Source of the DNA: an uncultured Collinsella sp. | Lineage (GTDB): Bacteria; Actinomycetota; Coriobacteriia; Coriobacteriales; Coriobacteriaceae | Direction of reading: 5' to 3' | Assembly (NCBI GenBank): GCA_900542825.1 | Contig: UQOY01000011.1 | Coordinates: 8,248 to 72,247 of the forward strand | Length of the DNA: 64,000 nucleotides | Shown here: positions 1 to 8,631 of the stretch, piece by piece | Layout of the letters: every line of letters starts with the position of its first letter | How positions within the stretch are numbered: position 1 is the first letter of the stretch | Program-made: the position numbers and the translations under genes | The notes under the pieces: model-generated | Told to the model about the DNA's origin: nothing | What the model saw: the letters and a program-made list of their open reading frames with translations, nothing else | The model's database searches: none

Positions 1-104
1 ACGCCTGCGGAATTGTCCTACCGATAAGCGGACAAGCCTCCAGCTGGTGCCTTCGCCGTGGTAAGGTAAGCCGAATTGCTTCCAGGCTGTTTCGGGGGAG
101 TGGA

Positions 105-1127
105 ATGAGCAAAGAATGTGTCGAGCAGGTCGAAGGCGCAGGGGCTTCGGTGCCGATGACCGATATATCGAACATTGATGTGCCCGAGGGCACCGACGAG
201 CTCAGCCGCAGCACCCGCCGTGCATGGCGTGACCGCCTCAACGATGCGTCGTCGCGCAAGATGGCCCTGGGCGTGTTGGCTACGCTCGTGGGTGGCTCGT
301 TTTGGGGCTTCTCGGGCACCAGCGCGAGCTTCCTGTTCGATACCTACCATGTCGATACGCTGTGGCTCATGAGCGTGCGCCAGATTCTTGCCGGCCTGCT
401 CTTTATGGTCGTGGTCGTCGCGCGCGACCGTGCGCGCCTGGTCAAGCTTTGGACGACGCCGGCCGACCGCAAGCAGCTGTTGCTCTTTACCGCCTTTGGC
501 CTGCTGTTCAACCAGTTTTGCTATCTTTCGGCCGTGCGCCTGACCAACGCCGGAACCGCGACGGTCCTTCAGTGCCTGCAGCTGGTCATCATCATGGGAT
601 ATACCTGCATCACCGATCGCCGCAAACCGCGCATGCGCGAGGTTATCGGTATCGGCCTGGCCCTTGGCGGCACGTTTTTGATTGCCACCGGCGGCGACCC
701 CACGAGCCTGAGCATCTCACCGCTCGGTCTGGTGGCGGGTCTTATGTGCGCGGTGAGCGCCACCTGCATGGCGGTGATTCCCGCCAAGATTCTGCCCGAA
801 TACGGCAGCCCCATCGTTACGGGCTCAGCCATGCTCACGGCTGGTATCATCACCTGCACCATCGTGCAGCCTTGGGCCCATATGCCGGCGCTCGATGCCG
901 CCGGCGTCGAGGCGCTCGCGGTGTTTGTGGTCGTGGGCTCGTTTTTGGCGTACATGCTCTATATGCAGGGCGTCAAGGACATCGGCTCGGTACGTGCGAG
1001 CTTGATCGGAACCGTGGAGCCGGTCTCGGCGACCATCACGAGTGCCGTTATGCTGGGCACGGTGTTTTTGCCGACCGATCTTATCGGCTTTGCCATGATC
1101 ATCGTGATGATGTTCCTCACGGTGTAG
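105..1127 (+). CDS. EamA/DMT-family membrane permease
   Basis: A 340-residue polar-then-hydrophobic protein. Residues 1-52 are hydrophilic; from Met53 on there are about ten membrane segments arranged as two EamA-like halves, as in the drug/metabolite transporter superfamily. The second half contains the GTVEPVSA motif typical of EamA proteins, near the last two helices. The ATG at 105 follows a GGGGGAG ribosome site. An internal Met18 could also be used. The substrate cannot be read from sequence; relatives export amino acids or metabolites across the cytoplasmic membrane. The gene stands alone upstream of glmM, separated by a weak GC hairpin. A second, unrelated-length DMT permease lies at 60494. 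Confidence 0.85.
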   Translation: MSKECVEQVEGAGASVPMTDISNIDVPEGTDELSRSTRRAWRDRLNDASSRKMALGVLATLVGGSFWGFSGTSASFLFDTYHVDTLWLMSVRQILAGLLFMVVVVARDRARLVKLWTTPADRKQLLLFTAFGLLFNQFCYLSAVRLTNAGTATVLQCLQLVIIMGYTCITDRRKPRMREVIGIGLALGGTFLIATGGDPTSLSISPLGLVAGLMCAVSATCMAVIPAKILPEYGSPIVTGSAMLTAGIITCTIVQPWAHMPALDAAGVEALAVFVVVGSFLAYMLYMQGVKDIGSVRASLIGTVEPVSATITSAVMLGTVFLPTDLIGFAMIIVMMFLTV

Positions 1128-1161
1128 CCCCTGCGGTTGCTTTAAAGGATAATAGGCCGGC

Positions 1162-1189
1162 GGCGCGTTGCTTTGGCGGCGCGCCTTTG
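1162..1189 (+). terminator. weak GC-rich hairpin between the DMT gene and glmM
   Basis: GGCGCG at 1162-1167 can pair with CGCGCC at 1180-1185 and is followed by TTTG. The T tract is short, so this is at best a weak terminator for the upstream gene. It lies 20 nt before the glmM ribosome site AGGGAGGA. Confidence 0.3.
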
Positions 1190-1208
1190 TCTATAGGGAG
1201 GATCTCTT

Positions 1209-2540
1209 ATGAAGTACTTTGGCACCGACGGCTTTCGCGGCGAGGCCAACGTTGGGCTGACGGTAGAGCACGCTTATAAGATCGGCCGCTTTGTGGGCTG
1301 GTATTACGGCGCCAACCGCGGGGCCAAGGCGCGCGTGATCGTGGGCAAGGACACGCGTCGCTCGAGCTATATGTTCGAGGCGGCGTTGGTGAGCGGCTTG
1401 GTCGCGAGCGGCGCGGACGCCTACATGCTGCACGTGATCCCGACGCCGGGCGTGGCGCATCAGACCGTGGAGGGCTGCTTCGATTGCGGCATCATGATCA
1501 GCGCGAGCCACAACCCGTTTTGCGATAACGGCATTAAGCTCGTCAATAGCGACGGCTTTAAGATGGACGAGGACGTGCTGGAACTCATCGAGGATTACAT
1601 CGATGGCAAGAGCGAGGTGCCGCTGGCCACGGGCAACCACATTGGCGCCACGGTTGACTACATGCAGGGTCGCAACCGCTATATTGCCTCGCTCATCGCG
1701 AGCGCGAACTTTTCGCTGCAGGGCGTCAAGATTGGCATCGACTGCGCCAACGGCTCGGCTTCCTCGGTCGCCAAGCCGGTGTTCGACGCGCTGGGTGCCG
1801 ACGTGCGTGTGATCAACGCCGCGCCCGATGGCTTTAACATCAACGTCGACTGCGGCTCCACGCATATGGAGCGTCTACAGCGCCATGTGGTGGAGCAGGG
1901 CCTGGACGTGGGCTTTGCCTATGACGGCGATGCCGACCGCTGCCTGGCCGTGGATGAGCGCGGCCGTGTGGTCGACGGCGACCAGATCCTGTACGTGTGC
2001 GGTGTGTACCTGAACAAGCACGGTCGCCTTTCGGGCGGTACCGTGGTGCCGACGATCGCCAGCAACTTTGGCCTGGTCAAGTCGTTGGAGCTTGCCGGTC
2101 TGAGTGCCGTGACCAGCGGCGTGGGTGACCGTCATGTGTATGCCAAGATGCGCGAGGGCGGCTACAGCCTGGGCGGCGAGCAAACGGGGCATACGATCTT
2201 TGGCGATATCGAGCGCACGGGCGACGGCATTATGACCTCGCTGCGTGTGATGGAAGTGATTCGCGCCGAGCGCGAGACGCTCTCGCAGCTCACGGCTCCG
2301 TGCAAGTTGCTGCCGCAGGCGCAGGTTGCCGTGCACGTGACGGATAAGGACGCCGCGCTGGGCAGCATGGGCGTGCAGGCCGCCATCGCCGAGGCCGAGG
2401 CGTCGCTGGCGGGCGAGGGCCGTGTGCTCGTGCGCAAGAGCGGAACCGAGTCGGTGATTCGCGTTTTGGCCGAAGCCCCCGACCAAGCAGCTGCCGACGC
2501 CGCCATGAAGCGCATCGCCAACGCACTCGAGGCTTTATAG
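1209..2540 (+). CDS. glmM: phosphoglucosamine mutase
   Basis: A 443-residue alpha-D-phosphohexomutase of normal length for GlmM. It interconverts glucosamine-6-phosphate and glucosamine-1-phosphate, feeding UDP-GlcNAc and peptidoglycan synthesis in the cytosol. The phosphoserine loop ISASHNPF places the catalytic serine at residue 100. The magnesium loop DGDADR lies near residue 240, the sugar loop GGEQTGH near 325, and the C-terminal phosphate loop RKSGTES near 408. The N-terminal KYFGTDGFRG is typical of GlmM rather than other phosphomannomutases. The ATG at 1209 follows GGGAGGATC. A palindromic repeat starts directly after the TAG stop. Confidence 0.95.
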   Translation: MKYFGTDGFRGEANVGLTVEHAYKIGRFVGWYYGANRGAKARVIVGKDTRRSSYMFEAALVSGLVASGADAYMLHVIPTPGVAHQTVEGCFDCGIMISASHNPFCDNGIKLVNSDGFKMDEDVLELIEDYIDGKSEVPLATGNHIGATVDYMQGRNRYIASLIASANFSLQGVKIGIDCANGSASSVAKPVFDALGADVRVINAAPDGFNINVDCGSTHMERLQRHVVEQGLDVGFAYDGDADRCLAVDERGRVVDGDQILYVCGVYLNKHGRLSGGTVVPTIASNFGLVKSLELAGLSAVTSGVGDRHVYAKMREGGYSLGGEQTGHTIFGDIERTGDGIMTSLRVMEVIRAERETLSQLTAPCKLLPQAQVAVHVTDKDAALGSMGVQAAIAEAEASLAGEGRVLVRKSGTESVIRVLAEAPDQAAADAAMKRIANALEAL

Positions 2541-2586
2541 TTACGCGGTTTTACCAAACCGCGTAACTACTCGACGCTGCAAACGG
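2541..2586 (+). repeat. 46-bp palindromic repeat abutting the glmM stop codon (copy 1)
   Basis: TTACGCGGTTT at 2541-2551, a 4-nt loop, and AAACCGCGTAA at 2556-2566 form an 11-bp perfect stem. A conserved tail, CTCGACGCTGCAAACG, follows. The same 46 bp, with about three differences, occurs at 60161-60206, also directly after a TAG stop codon. There is no T tract, so a simple intrinsic terminator is unlikely. A REP-like element is the better description. Confidence 0.8.
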
Positions 2587-2615
2587 CCCCAAGTGCCGGG
2601 TCTCTGGCTTAGATG

Positions 2616-2655
2616 AAAAAAGGGGCGCCGCGGATAGATCCTGCGGCGCCCCTTT
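2616..2655 (-). terminator. terminator of the M32 carboxypeptidase gene
   Basis: GGGGCGCCGC at 2622-2631 pairs with GCGGCGCCCC at 2643-2652. On the minus strand the stem is followed by six T residues, so it fits a rho-independent terminator for the convergent carboxypeptidase gene. Confidence 0.8.
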
Positions 2656-2677
2656 GCGTTGGCGTGTTGCCTAAGCT

Positions 2678-4252
2678 TTACAGCTCGTAGAGCGTGGTGA
2701 ACTTGTCCTGCAGGTAGCTGCAGTAGTAGCGGGCGTCGAATGCCATGCCACAGGCGCCCTTGATGAGCTCCGGCGCGTCCTTGGCGCGGCCCCACTGCCA
2801 AATGTGCTCGCCCAGCCAAGCGCGGACGGGTGCCAAATCGCCGCTCGCACAGGCGCCGTTAAGGTCGACGCCGTCGCGGCACATGGCCGGCACAAACATG
2901 GCATCGTAGGCGCTACCCAGCGCATACGTGGGGAAGTAGCCAAACGAGCCGCCGCTCCAGTGCGTATCCTGCAGGCAGCCGTGCGTGTCGTCGGGAACGG
3001 GAATGCCCAGGTACTCGTCCATAAAGCGGTTCCAAAGCGCGGGGATGTCCTTGGCTGTGGCCTCGCCGGCAAACAGCATGCGCTCAATCTCGTAGCGCAC
3101 CATAATATGCAGCGGGTAGGTGAGCTCGTCGGCCTCGGTGCGGATCAGCGACGGCTGAGCGATGTTCACGGCGTGGTAGAGCGTGTCCTCGTCCACGTTG
3201 CCGTAGACCTCGGGCGCGTGGCGGCGCAGCACCTCGAGCAGCGGTCCCATAAAGGCGCGGCTGCGACCCACGGTGTTCTCAAAAAAGCGGCTCTGGCTCT
3301 CGTGGATGCCCATGGAGGTGCCGCCTTCCAGGCAGGTGCGCGCATAAGCGGGATTGACGCCCAGCTCGTACATGGTGTGCCCCGCCTCGTGGATGATGCT
3401 GTAGACGTTGGAGATACAGTCGTCCTCGTAGATGTGCGTCGCGATGCGCGCATCGCCCACCGAGAAGCCCTCGCTAAACGGATGCTCGGTAAAGGCAAGC
3501 GTGGTGTCGTCCAGGTCCAGGCCGACAAGCTTCATAAGGTCGAAGCTCATGGCGCGCTGAGCGGCCTCGGGTACGCGGGCGTGCAAAAAGTCGGCAGCGG
3601 GTTGCCGACCGCGTTCGCCGATGGCGTGCACGAGCGGCACGACCGTCGCCTTGACCTCATCGCAAAACGCGTCGAAGCTCTTGGTGGAAAGGCCGCGCTC
3701 GTACTGGTCGAGCCAAACATCGTATGGGTCGCGCTTGGGGTCCATAAGCTCGGCCTGATGCTTAAGTTGGGCGACGATTCTATCCACATAGGGCTCAAAG
3801 CTCGCCCAGTCATTGGCCGTCTTGGCCTTGTGCCACACGGCATCGGCCTCGCAGGTAAGCCTGGTCCAAGCCTCGGCCTCCTCGGTGGGGATGGCGCTTG
3901 CCTCGCGCTGGTCGCGGCCGAGCACGCGGATCTCGTCGAGCAGCTGCGGGTCGTCGATCTTGCCGCCCGCGATCGTCTCGCGTGCCAGCGAGCGCACAAG
4001 TTCGACAGACTTTTTGCTGGTCAGCAGCTTGTGATGCTCGCCAGCAAGGGTGCCCATAGCATCGGCGCGGGCCGCGGCGCCGTTGGCGGGAGCAATGGTC
4101 GCGCCGTCAAACTCGGCAATCTTGAGCAGGTACTCGCGGGTCCACAGCTTGCCTTCGAGCTTACGGAATTTTTTGACGGCCTTATCGACCTTCATGCCTT
4201 TGGGCGTCTTATCTGCTGCGGGCATGGCCATCTTATCCTTGTTCTTTCCCAT
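2678..4252 (-). CDS. M32-family zinc metallocarboxypeptidase
   Basis: A 524-residue protein matching the thermostable carboxypeptidase Taq family (M32, usually about 500 residues). The zinc site HEAGH is at residues 288-292, and the third-ligand segment GIHESQSR is at 316-322 (E318). The DPYD motif near 175 is also typical. Family members are cytosolic exopeptidases that remove C-terminal residues with broad specificity. There is no signal peptide. The first 30 residues are lysine-rich and longer than in many relatives, so a later start is possible, but the ATG at 4252 lies close to AAGGATATAGG. It is transcribed divergently from the pheS T-box leader. Confidence 0.9.
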   Translation of the reverse strand: MGKNKDKMAMPAADKTPKGMKVDKAVKKFRKLEGKLWTREYLLKIAEFDGATIAPANGAAARADAMGTLAGEHHKLLTSKKSVELVRSLARETIAGGKIDDPQLLDEIRVLGRDQREASAIPTEEAEAWTRLTCEADAVWHKAKTANDWASFEPYVDRIVAQLKHQAELMDPKRDPYDVWLDQYERGLSTKSFDAFCDEVKATVVPLVHAIGERGRQPAADFLHARVPEAAQRAMSFDLMKLVGLDLDDTTLAFTEHPFSEGFSVGDARIATHIYEDDCISNVYSIIHEAGHTMYELGVNPAYARTCLEGGTSMGIHESQSRFFENTVGRSRAFMGPLLEVLRRHAPEVYGNVDEDTLYHAVNIAQPSLIRTEADELTYPLHIMVRYEIERMLFAGEATAKDIPALWNRFMDEYLGIPVPDDTHGCLQDTHWSGGSFGYFPTYALGSAYDAMFVPAMCRDGVDLNGACASGDLAPVRAWLGEHIWQWGRAKDAPELIKGACGMAFDARYYCSYLQDKFTTLYEL

Positions 4253-4374
4253 ACCTATATCCTTGATCTCTCAGGTCGTCCGTCGCACGCGGCGGCGCGG
4301 CCAGTTTGCACAGCTACCTGCCTTGTACCCAGCGCGAACAAAATGGAACGCGGCGATGCACACGCAGAATGTGT

Positions 4375-4380
4375 TATCCT
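4375..4380 (+). promoter_or_regulatory. probable -10 element of the pheST T-box transcript
   Basis: TATCCT preceded by TGTGT resembles an extended -10 hexamer just upstream of the structured leader. No convincing -35 sits at standard spacing. Call rests on position and the -10 alone. Confidence 0.35.
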
Positions 4381-4389
4381 ATAGCCCAA

Positions 4390-4672
4390 TGCGTTGACGG
4401 AGAGGGTTTTGCCCGCCGCGTCGCCGGCAAGAGAGGGAAGGTCATGGGCTGCAAGCCTTCCTGCGGTGGCAAGGGCCAAGCGTTCACTCCCGAGCAGCGA
4501 CCTCAACGGGTGCGCGGCCAGCGGCGGCGAAGCCCCAGTAGGGAAGCCGTGAGCCTCGCGACAAGGGGCGCAGAGTGGGCACGGCGGGCCAGACATCCGC
4601 CGGGTCAAACAAGGTGGTACCGCGGAATTCAACCGTCCTTGGGCAATGCACATGCCCGAGGGCGGTTTTTTG
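4390..4672 (+). ncRNA. T-box riboswitch leader controlling pheS-pheT
   Basis: The 504-bp gene-free stretch before pheS holds a T-box leader. The conserved core AAGGTGGTACCGCGG is at 4611-4625. It is followed by a terminator whose stem runs roughly 4633-4665 (CCGTCCT... pairing with ...AGGGCGG) and ends in six T residues at 4666-4671. T-box leaders sense uncharged tRNA, and the downstream genes code for PheRS, so tRNA-Phe is the expected ligand. A TTC triplet at 4483-4485 is a possible specifier codon, but I could not fold Stem I with confidence. Uncharged tRNA-Phe would favour the antiterminator and switch on both synthetase subunits. Confidence 0.9.
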
Positions 4673-4756
4673 TTACCGAACCGGGCCGCGTTTTCGTAGC
4701 GCCAAGCGGCATCGGTCGCCCCGGCAAGCGAATGCGCGAGAGACGAAAGGGAAGAC

Positions 4757-5833
4757 ATGAGTCTGATTGATGATCTGGTCAAACTCGAGGAAGAGGCCAA
4801 GGAGCTCGTCGCAGGCGCCGACGACGCCGCCAAGCTCGAGGCCGCGCGCGTTGAGCTGCTCGGCCGCAAGGGCCGCATCACCGGCCTGATGCGCATGATG
4901 GGCAAGCTCGCCCCCGAGGATCGTCCCGTGATGGGCAAGCGCGCCAACGAGATGCGCCAGCTGATCGAGGGCATGCTCGACGAGCGCGCCACCGAGATGA
5001 AGGCCGCCGCTCTCAAGCACGCACTCGAGCACGAGGCCGTCGACATCACGCTGCCGGGCATCCGTCCGCAGATCGGTCACCAGCACCTGATCAAGCAGAT
5101 CATCGAGGAGGCCGAGGACATCTTCTGCGGCATCGGCTACACCGTCGAGTCCGGCCCCATGGTCGACACCTCCTACTACAACTTCACCGCGCTCAACGCT
5201 CCCATGGATCATCCGAGCCGCTCGGCCCGCGATACCTTCTATGTGGTCGACAACAACCCCGGCAGCGTCGCACACCCCGAGGCACATGCCCATGGCGAGT
5301 CCGACGTGCTGCTGCGCACCCAGACCTCGGGCGTGCAGATCCACACCATGGAGTCGCAAAAGCCGCCCATCTACATGATCTGCCCGGGCACCGTCTATCG
5401 TCCCGACACGGCCGACGCCTGCCACCTGCCGCAATTCAACCAGATCGAGGGCCTGGTCGTCGACGAGGGTATCACCTTTGGCGATCTTAAGGGGACGCTC
5501 GACTACTTTGTTAAGTGCATGTTTGGCGAGGATCGCAAGACGCGCTACCGCCCGCACTTCTTCCCCTTCACCGAGCCTTCCTGCGAGGTGGACGTGAGCT
5601 GCCACGTGTGCGGCGGCAAGGGCTGCAACTTCTGCAAGCACAGCGGCTGGATCGAGATCTTGGGCTGCGGCATGGTCGACCCCAACGTCCTGATCAACTG
5701 CGGCATCGACCCCGAGAAGTACACCGGCTTCGCCTTTGGTATTGGCGCCGAGCGCGTCGCGGCGCTGCGCTACGACCTGCCGGACCTCAGAACGCTCATG
5801 ACGGGCGATATGCGCTTTTTGAATCAGTTCTAG
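4757..5833 (+). CDS. pheS: phenylalanyl-tRNA synthetase alpha subunit
   Basis: A 358-residue class II synthetase alpha chain; with PheT it forms the alpha2-beta2 enzyme that charges tRNA-Phe. The N-terminal 90 residues are the coiled-coil tRNA-binding arm. The catalytic fold follows, with the RPDTADACHLPQFNQIEG segment (motif 2 region), the CHVCGGKGCNFC segment with a possible metal knuckle near residue 280, and motif 3 GFAFGIGAERVAALRY near the C-terminus. The ATG at 4757 follows AAAGGGAAG. It is controlled by the T-box leader upstream. Confidence 0.96.
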   Translation: MSLIDDLVKLEEEAKELVAGADDAAKLEAARVELLGRKGRITGLMRMMGKLAPEDRPVMGKRANEMRQLIEGMLDERATEMKAAALKHALEHEAVDITLPGIRPQIGHQHLIKQIIEEAEDIFCGIGYTVESGPMVDTSYYNFTALNAPMDHPSRSARDTFYVVDNNPGSVAHPEAHAHGESDVLLRTQTSGVQIHTMESQKPPIYMICPGTVYRPDTADACHLPQFNQIEGLVVDEGITFGDLKGTLDYFVKCMFGEDRKTRYRPHFFPFTEPSCEVDVSCHVCGGKGCNFCKHSGWIEILGCGMVDPNVLINCGIDPEKYTGFAFGIGAERVAALRYDLPDLRTLMTGDMRFLNQF

Positions 5834-5840
5834 GCTGCGG

Positions 5841-5935
5841 CTTGCCCAAGCACGGCACCTCGGCGCTCATTCGTCGCTTGCGTACCAAAGTACGCGGCGC
5901 TCCTCTTTCGGGCCGATCTGCCGCACTTGGGCAAC
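5841..5935 (+). repeat. 95-bp imperfect stem-loop between pheS and pheT
   Basis: TTGCCCAAG at 5842-5850 pairs with CTTGGGCAA at 5926-5934. An inner perfect stem, GCGTAC at 5880-5885 with GTACGC at 5890-5895, closes a CAAA loop. The intervening arms are partly complementary, so the whole stretch can fold as one long hairpin. It lies inside the pheS-pheT operon, which is unusual for such a strong structure. There is no T tract. It may be a REP-type insertion or an mRNA-processing site. Confidence 0.7.
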
Positions 5936-6017
5936 CCTCGCTTTGTAAGGAATGTTCACAAAGTTGAAGTTTCCACCTGCATCTCTTCGCAGGCTTTCAG
6001 TATGAAAGGAGAGCTAG

Positions 6018-8471
6018 ATGCGTGTTTCTTACGACTGGCTCAAGACCATGATCGATATTCCGGAGGATCCCAAGACCCTTTCGGACGAATATATCCGTAC
6101 CGGCACCGAGGTCGAGGCGATCGACACCGTGGGCGAGTCCTTCGACCACGTGGTGACTGCCAAGGTGCTCACCAAGACCCCGCACCCCGATAGCGACCAC
6201 ATGTATGTGTGCTCGGTCGACGTGGGCGACAAGAATCTCGACGCCGACGGCAACCCCGCCCCGCTGCAGATCGTCTGCGGCGCGCAGAACTTCGAGGCCG
6301 GCGACCACATCGTCACGGCCATGATTGGCGCTGTGCTTCCCGGCGACGTCAAGATCAAGAAGAGCAAGCTTCGCGGCGTCGTGTCCATGGGCATGAACTG
6401 CTCCGCGCGCGAGCTCGGTTTGGGCGGCGACCACTCCGGCATTATGATCCTGCCCGAGGATACGCCCTGCGGCATGCCGTTTGCCGAGTACGTGGGCTCG
6501 AGCGATACCGTGCTCGACTGCGAGATCACACCCAACCGTCCCGACTGCCTGTCCATGATCGGCATGGCCCGCGAGACCGGCGCCATCTTCGACCGCGATT
6601 TCCACGTTGAGCTGCCCGCCATCAAGGCGGAGACCGGCCGCGCGACCGACGACGAGCTTTCCGTCGAGATCGCCGATGAGGGCCTGTGCGACCGCTATGT
6701 TGCTCGCATCGTGCGCAACGTGAAGGTCGGCCCCTCGCCCGACTGGATGGTCAAGCGCCTTAACGCCCTGGGCGTGCGCCCGCACAACAATATCGTCGAC
6801 ATTACTAACTACGTGATGATGCTCACCGGTCAGCCGCTGCACGCCTTTGACCTGGACACCTTTGCCGAGCGCGATGGCCATCGTCGCGTGGTGGTTCGCG
6901 CCGCCCAGCAGGACGAGAAGTTCACGACGCTCGACGGCGAGGAGCGCGTGCTCGACGCCGGCATGGGCCTCATCACCGACGGCGAGCGTCCCGTGGCGCT
7001 GGCCGGCGTTATGGGCGGCATGGATTCCGAGATCGAGGACGATACCGTCGACGTGATGGTCGAGAGTGCCTGCTTCAACGCCGGCCGCACCTCGCACACC
7101 AGCCGCGACCTGTCGCTGATCTCCGACGCCTCCATTCGCTTTGAGCGCCAGGTCGACGAGACCGGCTGCGTGGATGTCGCCAACGTTACCTGCGCACTCA
7201 TCGAGCAGATCGCCGGCGGCGAGGTTGCTCCCGGCTACGTCGACGTGTTCCCCGCGCCCAAGTCCATCGACAGCATTAAGCTGCGCCTGGCCCGCGTGCA
7301 TGCCATCTGCGGCGCCGACATCGAGCCCGACTTTATCGAGCGTTCGCTCACCCGCCTGGGCTGCACCGTCGAGCGCGAGGGCGAGGACTTCATGGTCACC
7401 CCGCCGAGCTTCCGTCCCGACCTGCCGCGCGAGATCGACCTGATTGAGGAGGTCCTGCGCCTATGGGGCATGGGCCGCGTGACGGCGACCATCCCGGCTG
7501 CCAAGAACCACATCGGCGGTCTGACCCGCGAGCAGAAGCTCACCCGTAAGGTCGGCGAGATCCTGCGCGCCTGCGGCCTCAACGAGACCACGACTTTTGG
7601 CTTTGCCGCCCCGGGCGACCTGGAGAAGATCGGCATGTCCACCGAGGGTCGCGGCTGCCCCGTGGTGCTCATGAACCCGCTGGTAGCCGAGCAGACCGAG
7701 ATGCGTCGTTCGCTGCTGCCGGGCTTGCTGCAGTCCGTGGCCTACAACGAGGCACACGGTACGCCCAACGTGCACCTGTACGAGGTCGGCAGCCTGTTCC
7801 ACGGTCGCGAGAACGCCAGCCTGCCCAAAGAGACCAAGTCCGTGGCGGGCGTGCTCTCGGGCCAGTGGAGCGAGCAGTCCTGGAACATGAAGTACCGCAA
7901 GCTGCGTTTCTTCTTTGGCAAGGGCATTGTCGAGGAGCTGCTCGCCCAGCTGCGCATCGAGAAGGTTCGCTTCCGTCCCGTCGAGGGCGAGGGCTATGCT
8001 TTCTTGCAGCCGGGTCGTGCGGCCGAGGTTCTGTCCGGCGGCACCGTGCTGGGCTGGGTCGGCGAGATTCACCCCGAGGCGCGCGAGGCTATGGGCATCG
8101 ATGAGGTCGTCGTTGCCTTTGAGCTCGACCTGGACAAGCTGATCAAGGGCGCCCGCAACCAGGAGAACTACCGCGAGTTCTCGCAGTACCCGGCTGTTGA
8201 GCACGACCTGGCTATCGTGGTCGACAAATCCGTGACCTGCGAGGACCTTGAGCGCCGCATTACCAGCGCCGGCGGCAAGCTGCTCGAGGGTGTGCGCCTG
8301 TTCGACGTCTACCGCGATCCGGTCCGCATCGGAGCGGGCAAGAAGTCCATGGCCTTTGCGCTTACGTATCGCTCCGACGACCACACGCTCACCAGCGAAG
8401 AGGTCGAGAAGGCGCACCAGAAGATTGTCACCAAGGTGTGCAAGGGCGTAAACGGCGAGGTCCGCGGCTAG
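6018..8471 (+). CDS. pheT: phenylalanyl-tRNA synthetase beta subunit
   Basis: An 817-residue beta chain of usual bacterial length. Domains in order: a tRNA-binding OB-fold at about residues 40-155, the B3/B4 editing region at about 210-400 (with the HAFDLDTF segment), the B5 domain near 410-480, a degenerate synthetase core, and the C-terminal ferredoxin-like anticodon-binding domain at about 720-817. B3/B4 hydrolyses mischarged Tyr-tRNA-Phe. The ATG at 6018 follows AAAGGAGAGC. The gene is 184 nt downstream of pheS and is presumably on the same T-box-controlled transcript. Confidence 0.96.
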   Translation: MRVSYDWLKTMIDIPEDPKTLSDEYIRTGTEVEAIDTVGESFDHVVTAKVLTKTPHPDSDHMYVCSVDVGDKNLDADGNPAPLQIVCGAQNFEAGDHIVTAMIGAVLPGDVKIKKSKLRGVVSMGMNCSARELGLGGDHSGIMILPEDTPCGMPFAEYVGSSDTVLDCEITPNRPDCLSMIGMARETGAIFDRDFHVELPAIKAETGRATDDELSVEIADEGLCDRYVARIVRNVKVGPSPDWMVKRLNALGVRPHNNIVDITNYVMMLTGQPLHAFDLDTFAERDGHRRVVVRAAQQDEKFTTLDGEERVLDAGMGLITDGERPVALAGVMGGMDSEIEDDTVDVMVESACFNAGRTSHTSRDLSLISDASIRFERQVDETGCVDVANVTCALIEQIAGGEVAPGYVDVFPAPKSIDSIKLRLARVHAICGADIEPDFIERSLTRLGCTVEREGEDFMVTPPSFRPDLPREIDLIEEVLRLWGMGRVTATIPAAKNHIGGLTREQKLTRKVGEILRACGLNETTTFGFAAPGDLEKIGMSTEGRGCPVVLMNPLVAEQTEMRRSLLPGLLQSVAYNEAHGTPNVHLYEVGSLFHGRENASLPKETKSVAGVLSGQWSEQSWNMKYRKLRFFFGKGIVEELLAQLRIEKVRFRPVEGEGYAFLQPGRAAEVLSGGTVLGWVGEIHPEAREAMGIDEVVVAFELDLDKLIKGARNQENYREFSQYPAVEHDLAIVVDKSVTCEDLERRITSAGGKLLEGVRLFDVYRDPVRIGAGKKSMAFALTYRSDDHTLTSEEVEKAHQKIVTKVCKGVNGEVRG

Positions 8472-8576
8472 GTCCTGCGCTGGGTATAGGTCAGCGATGG
8501 CTGCTGCCGAGTCCTGCGTGACCGCTATGCTCGGTGTAAGGCGCTGCTGAGCCTGCACATATGACACGCGCATTAC

Positions 8577-8612
8577 AAAACGGCGTGCTGCTTTGTCGGC
8601 AGCGCGCCGTTT
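8577..8612 (+). terminator. terminator of the pheST operon
   Basis: CGGCG(T)GCTGC pairs with GCAGC(GC)GCCG around a CTTTGTCG loop, and four T residues follow. The candidate -35 of the next transcript (TTGTCG, 8593-8598) lies inside the loop, so terminator and promoter overlap. Confidence 0.7.
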
Positions 8613-8621
8613 TGCTATGAT
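8593..8621 (+). promoter_or_regulatory. promoter of the nickel/cobalt transporter operon
   Basis: TTGTCG at 8593-8598 and TATGAT at 8616-8621 are separated by 17 nt, giving a reasonable housekeeping-type promoter. The NikR-like inverted repeat begins 10 nt downstream of the -10, where a bound repressor would block initiation. Confidence 0.6.
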
Positions 8622-8631
8622 AGCCCGCGGC

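Noticed and set aside
1..104. Possible 3' end of an upstream gene or regulatory hairpin (TTGTCC...GGACAA)
   Set aside because: Too short and at the window edge; no frame or family could be supported.
2804..4384. Long plus-strand open frame opposite the M32 carboxypeptidase
   Set aside because: Antisense to a clear family member. Long open frames on the complement are expected in GC-rich codon use; no ribosome site or family match.
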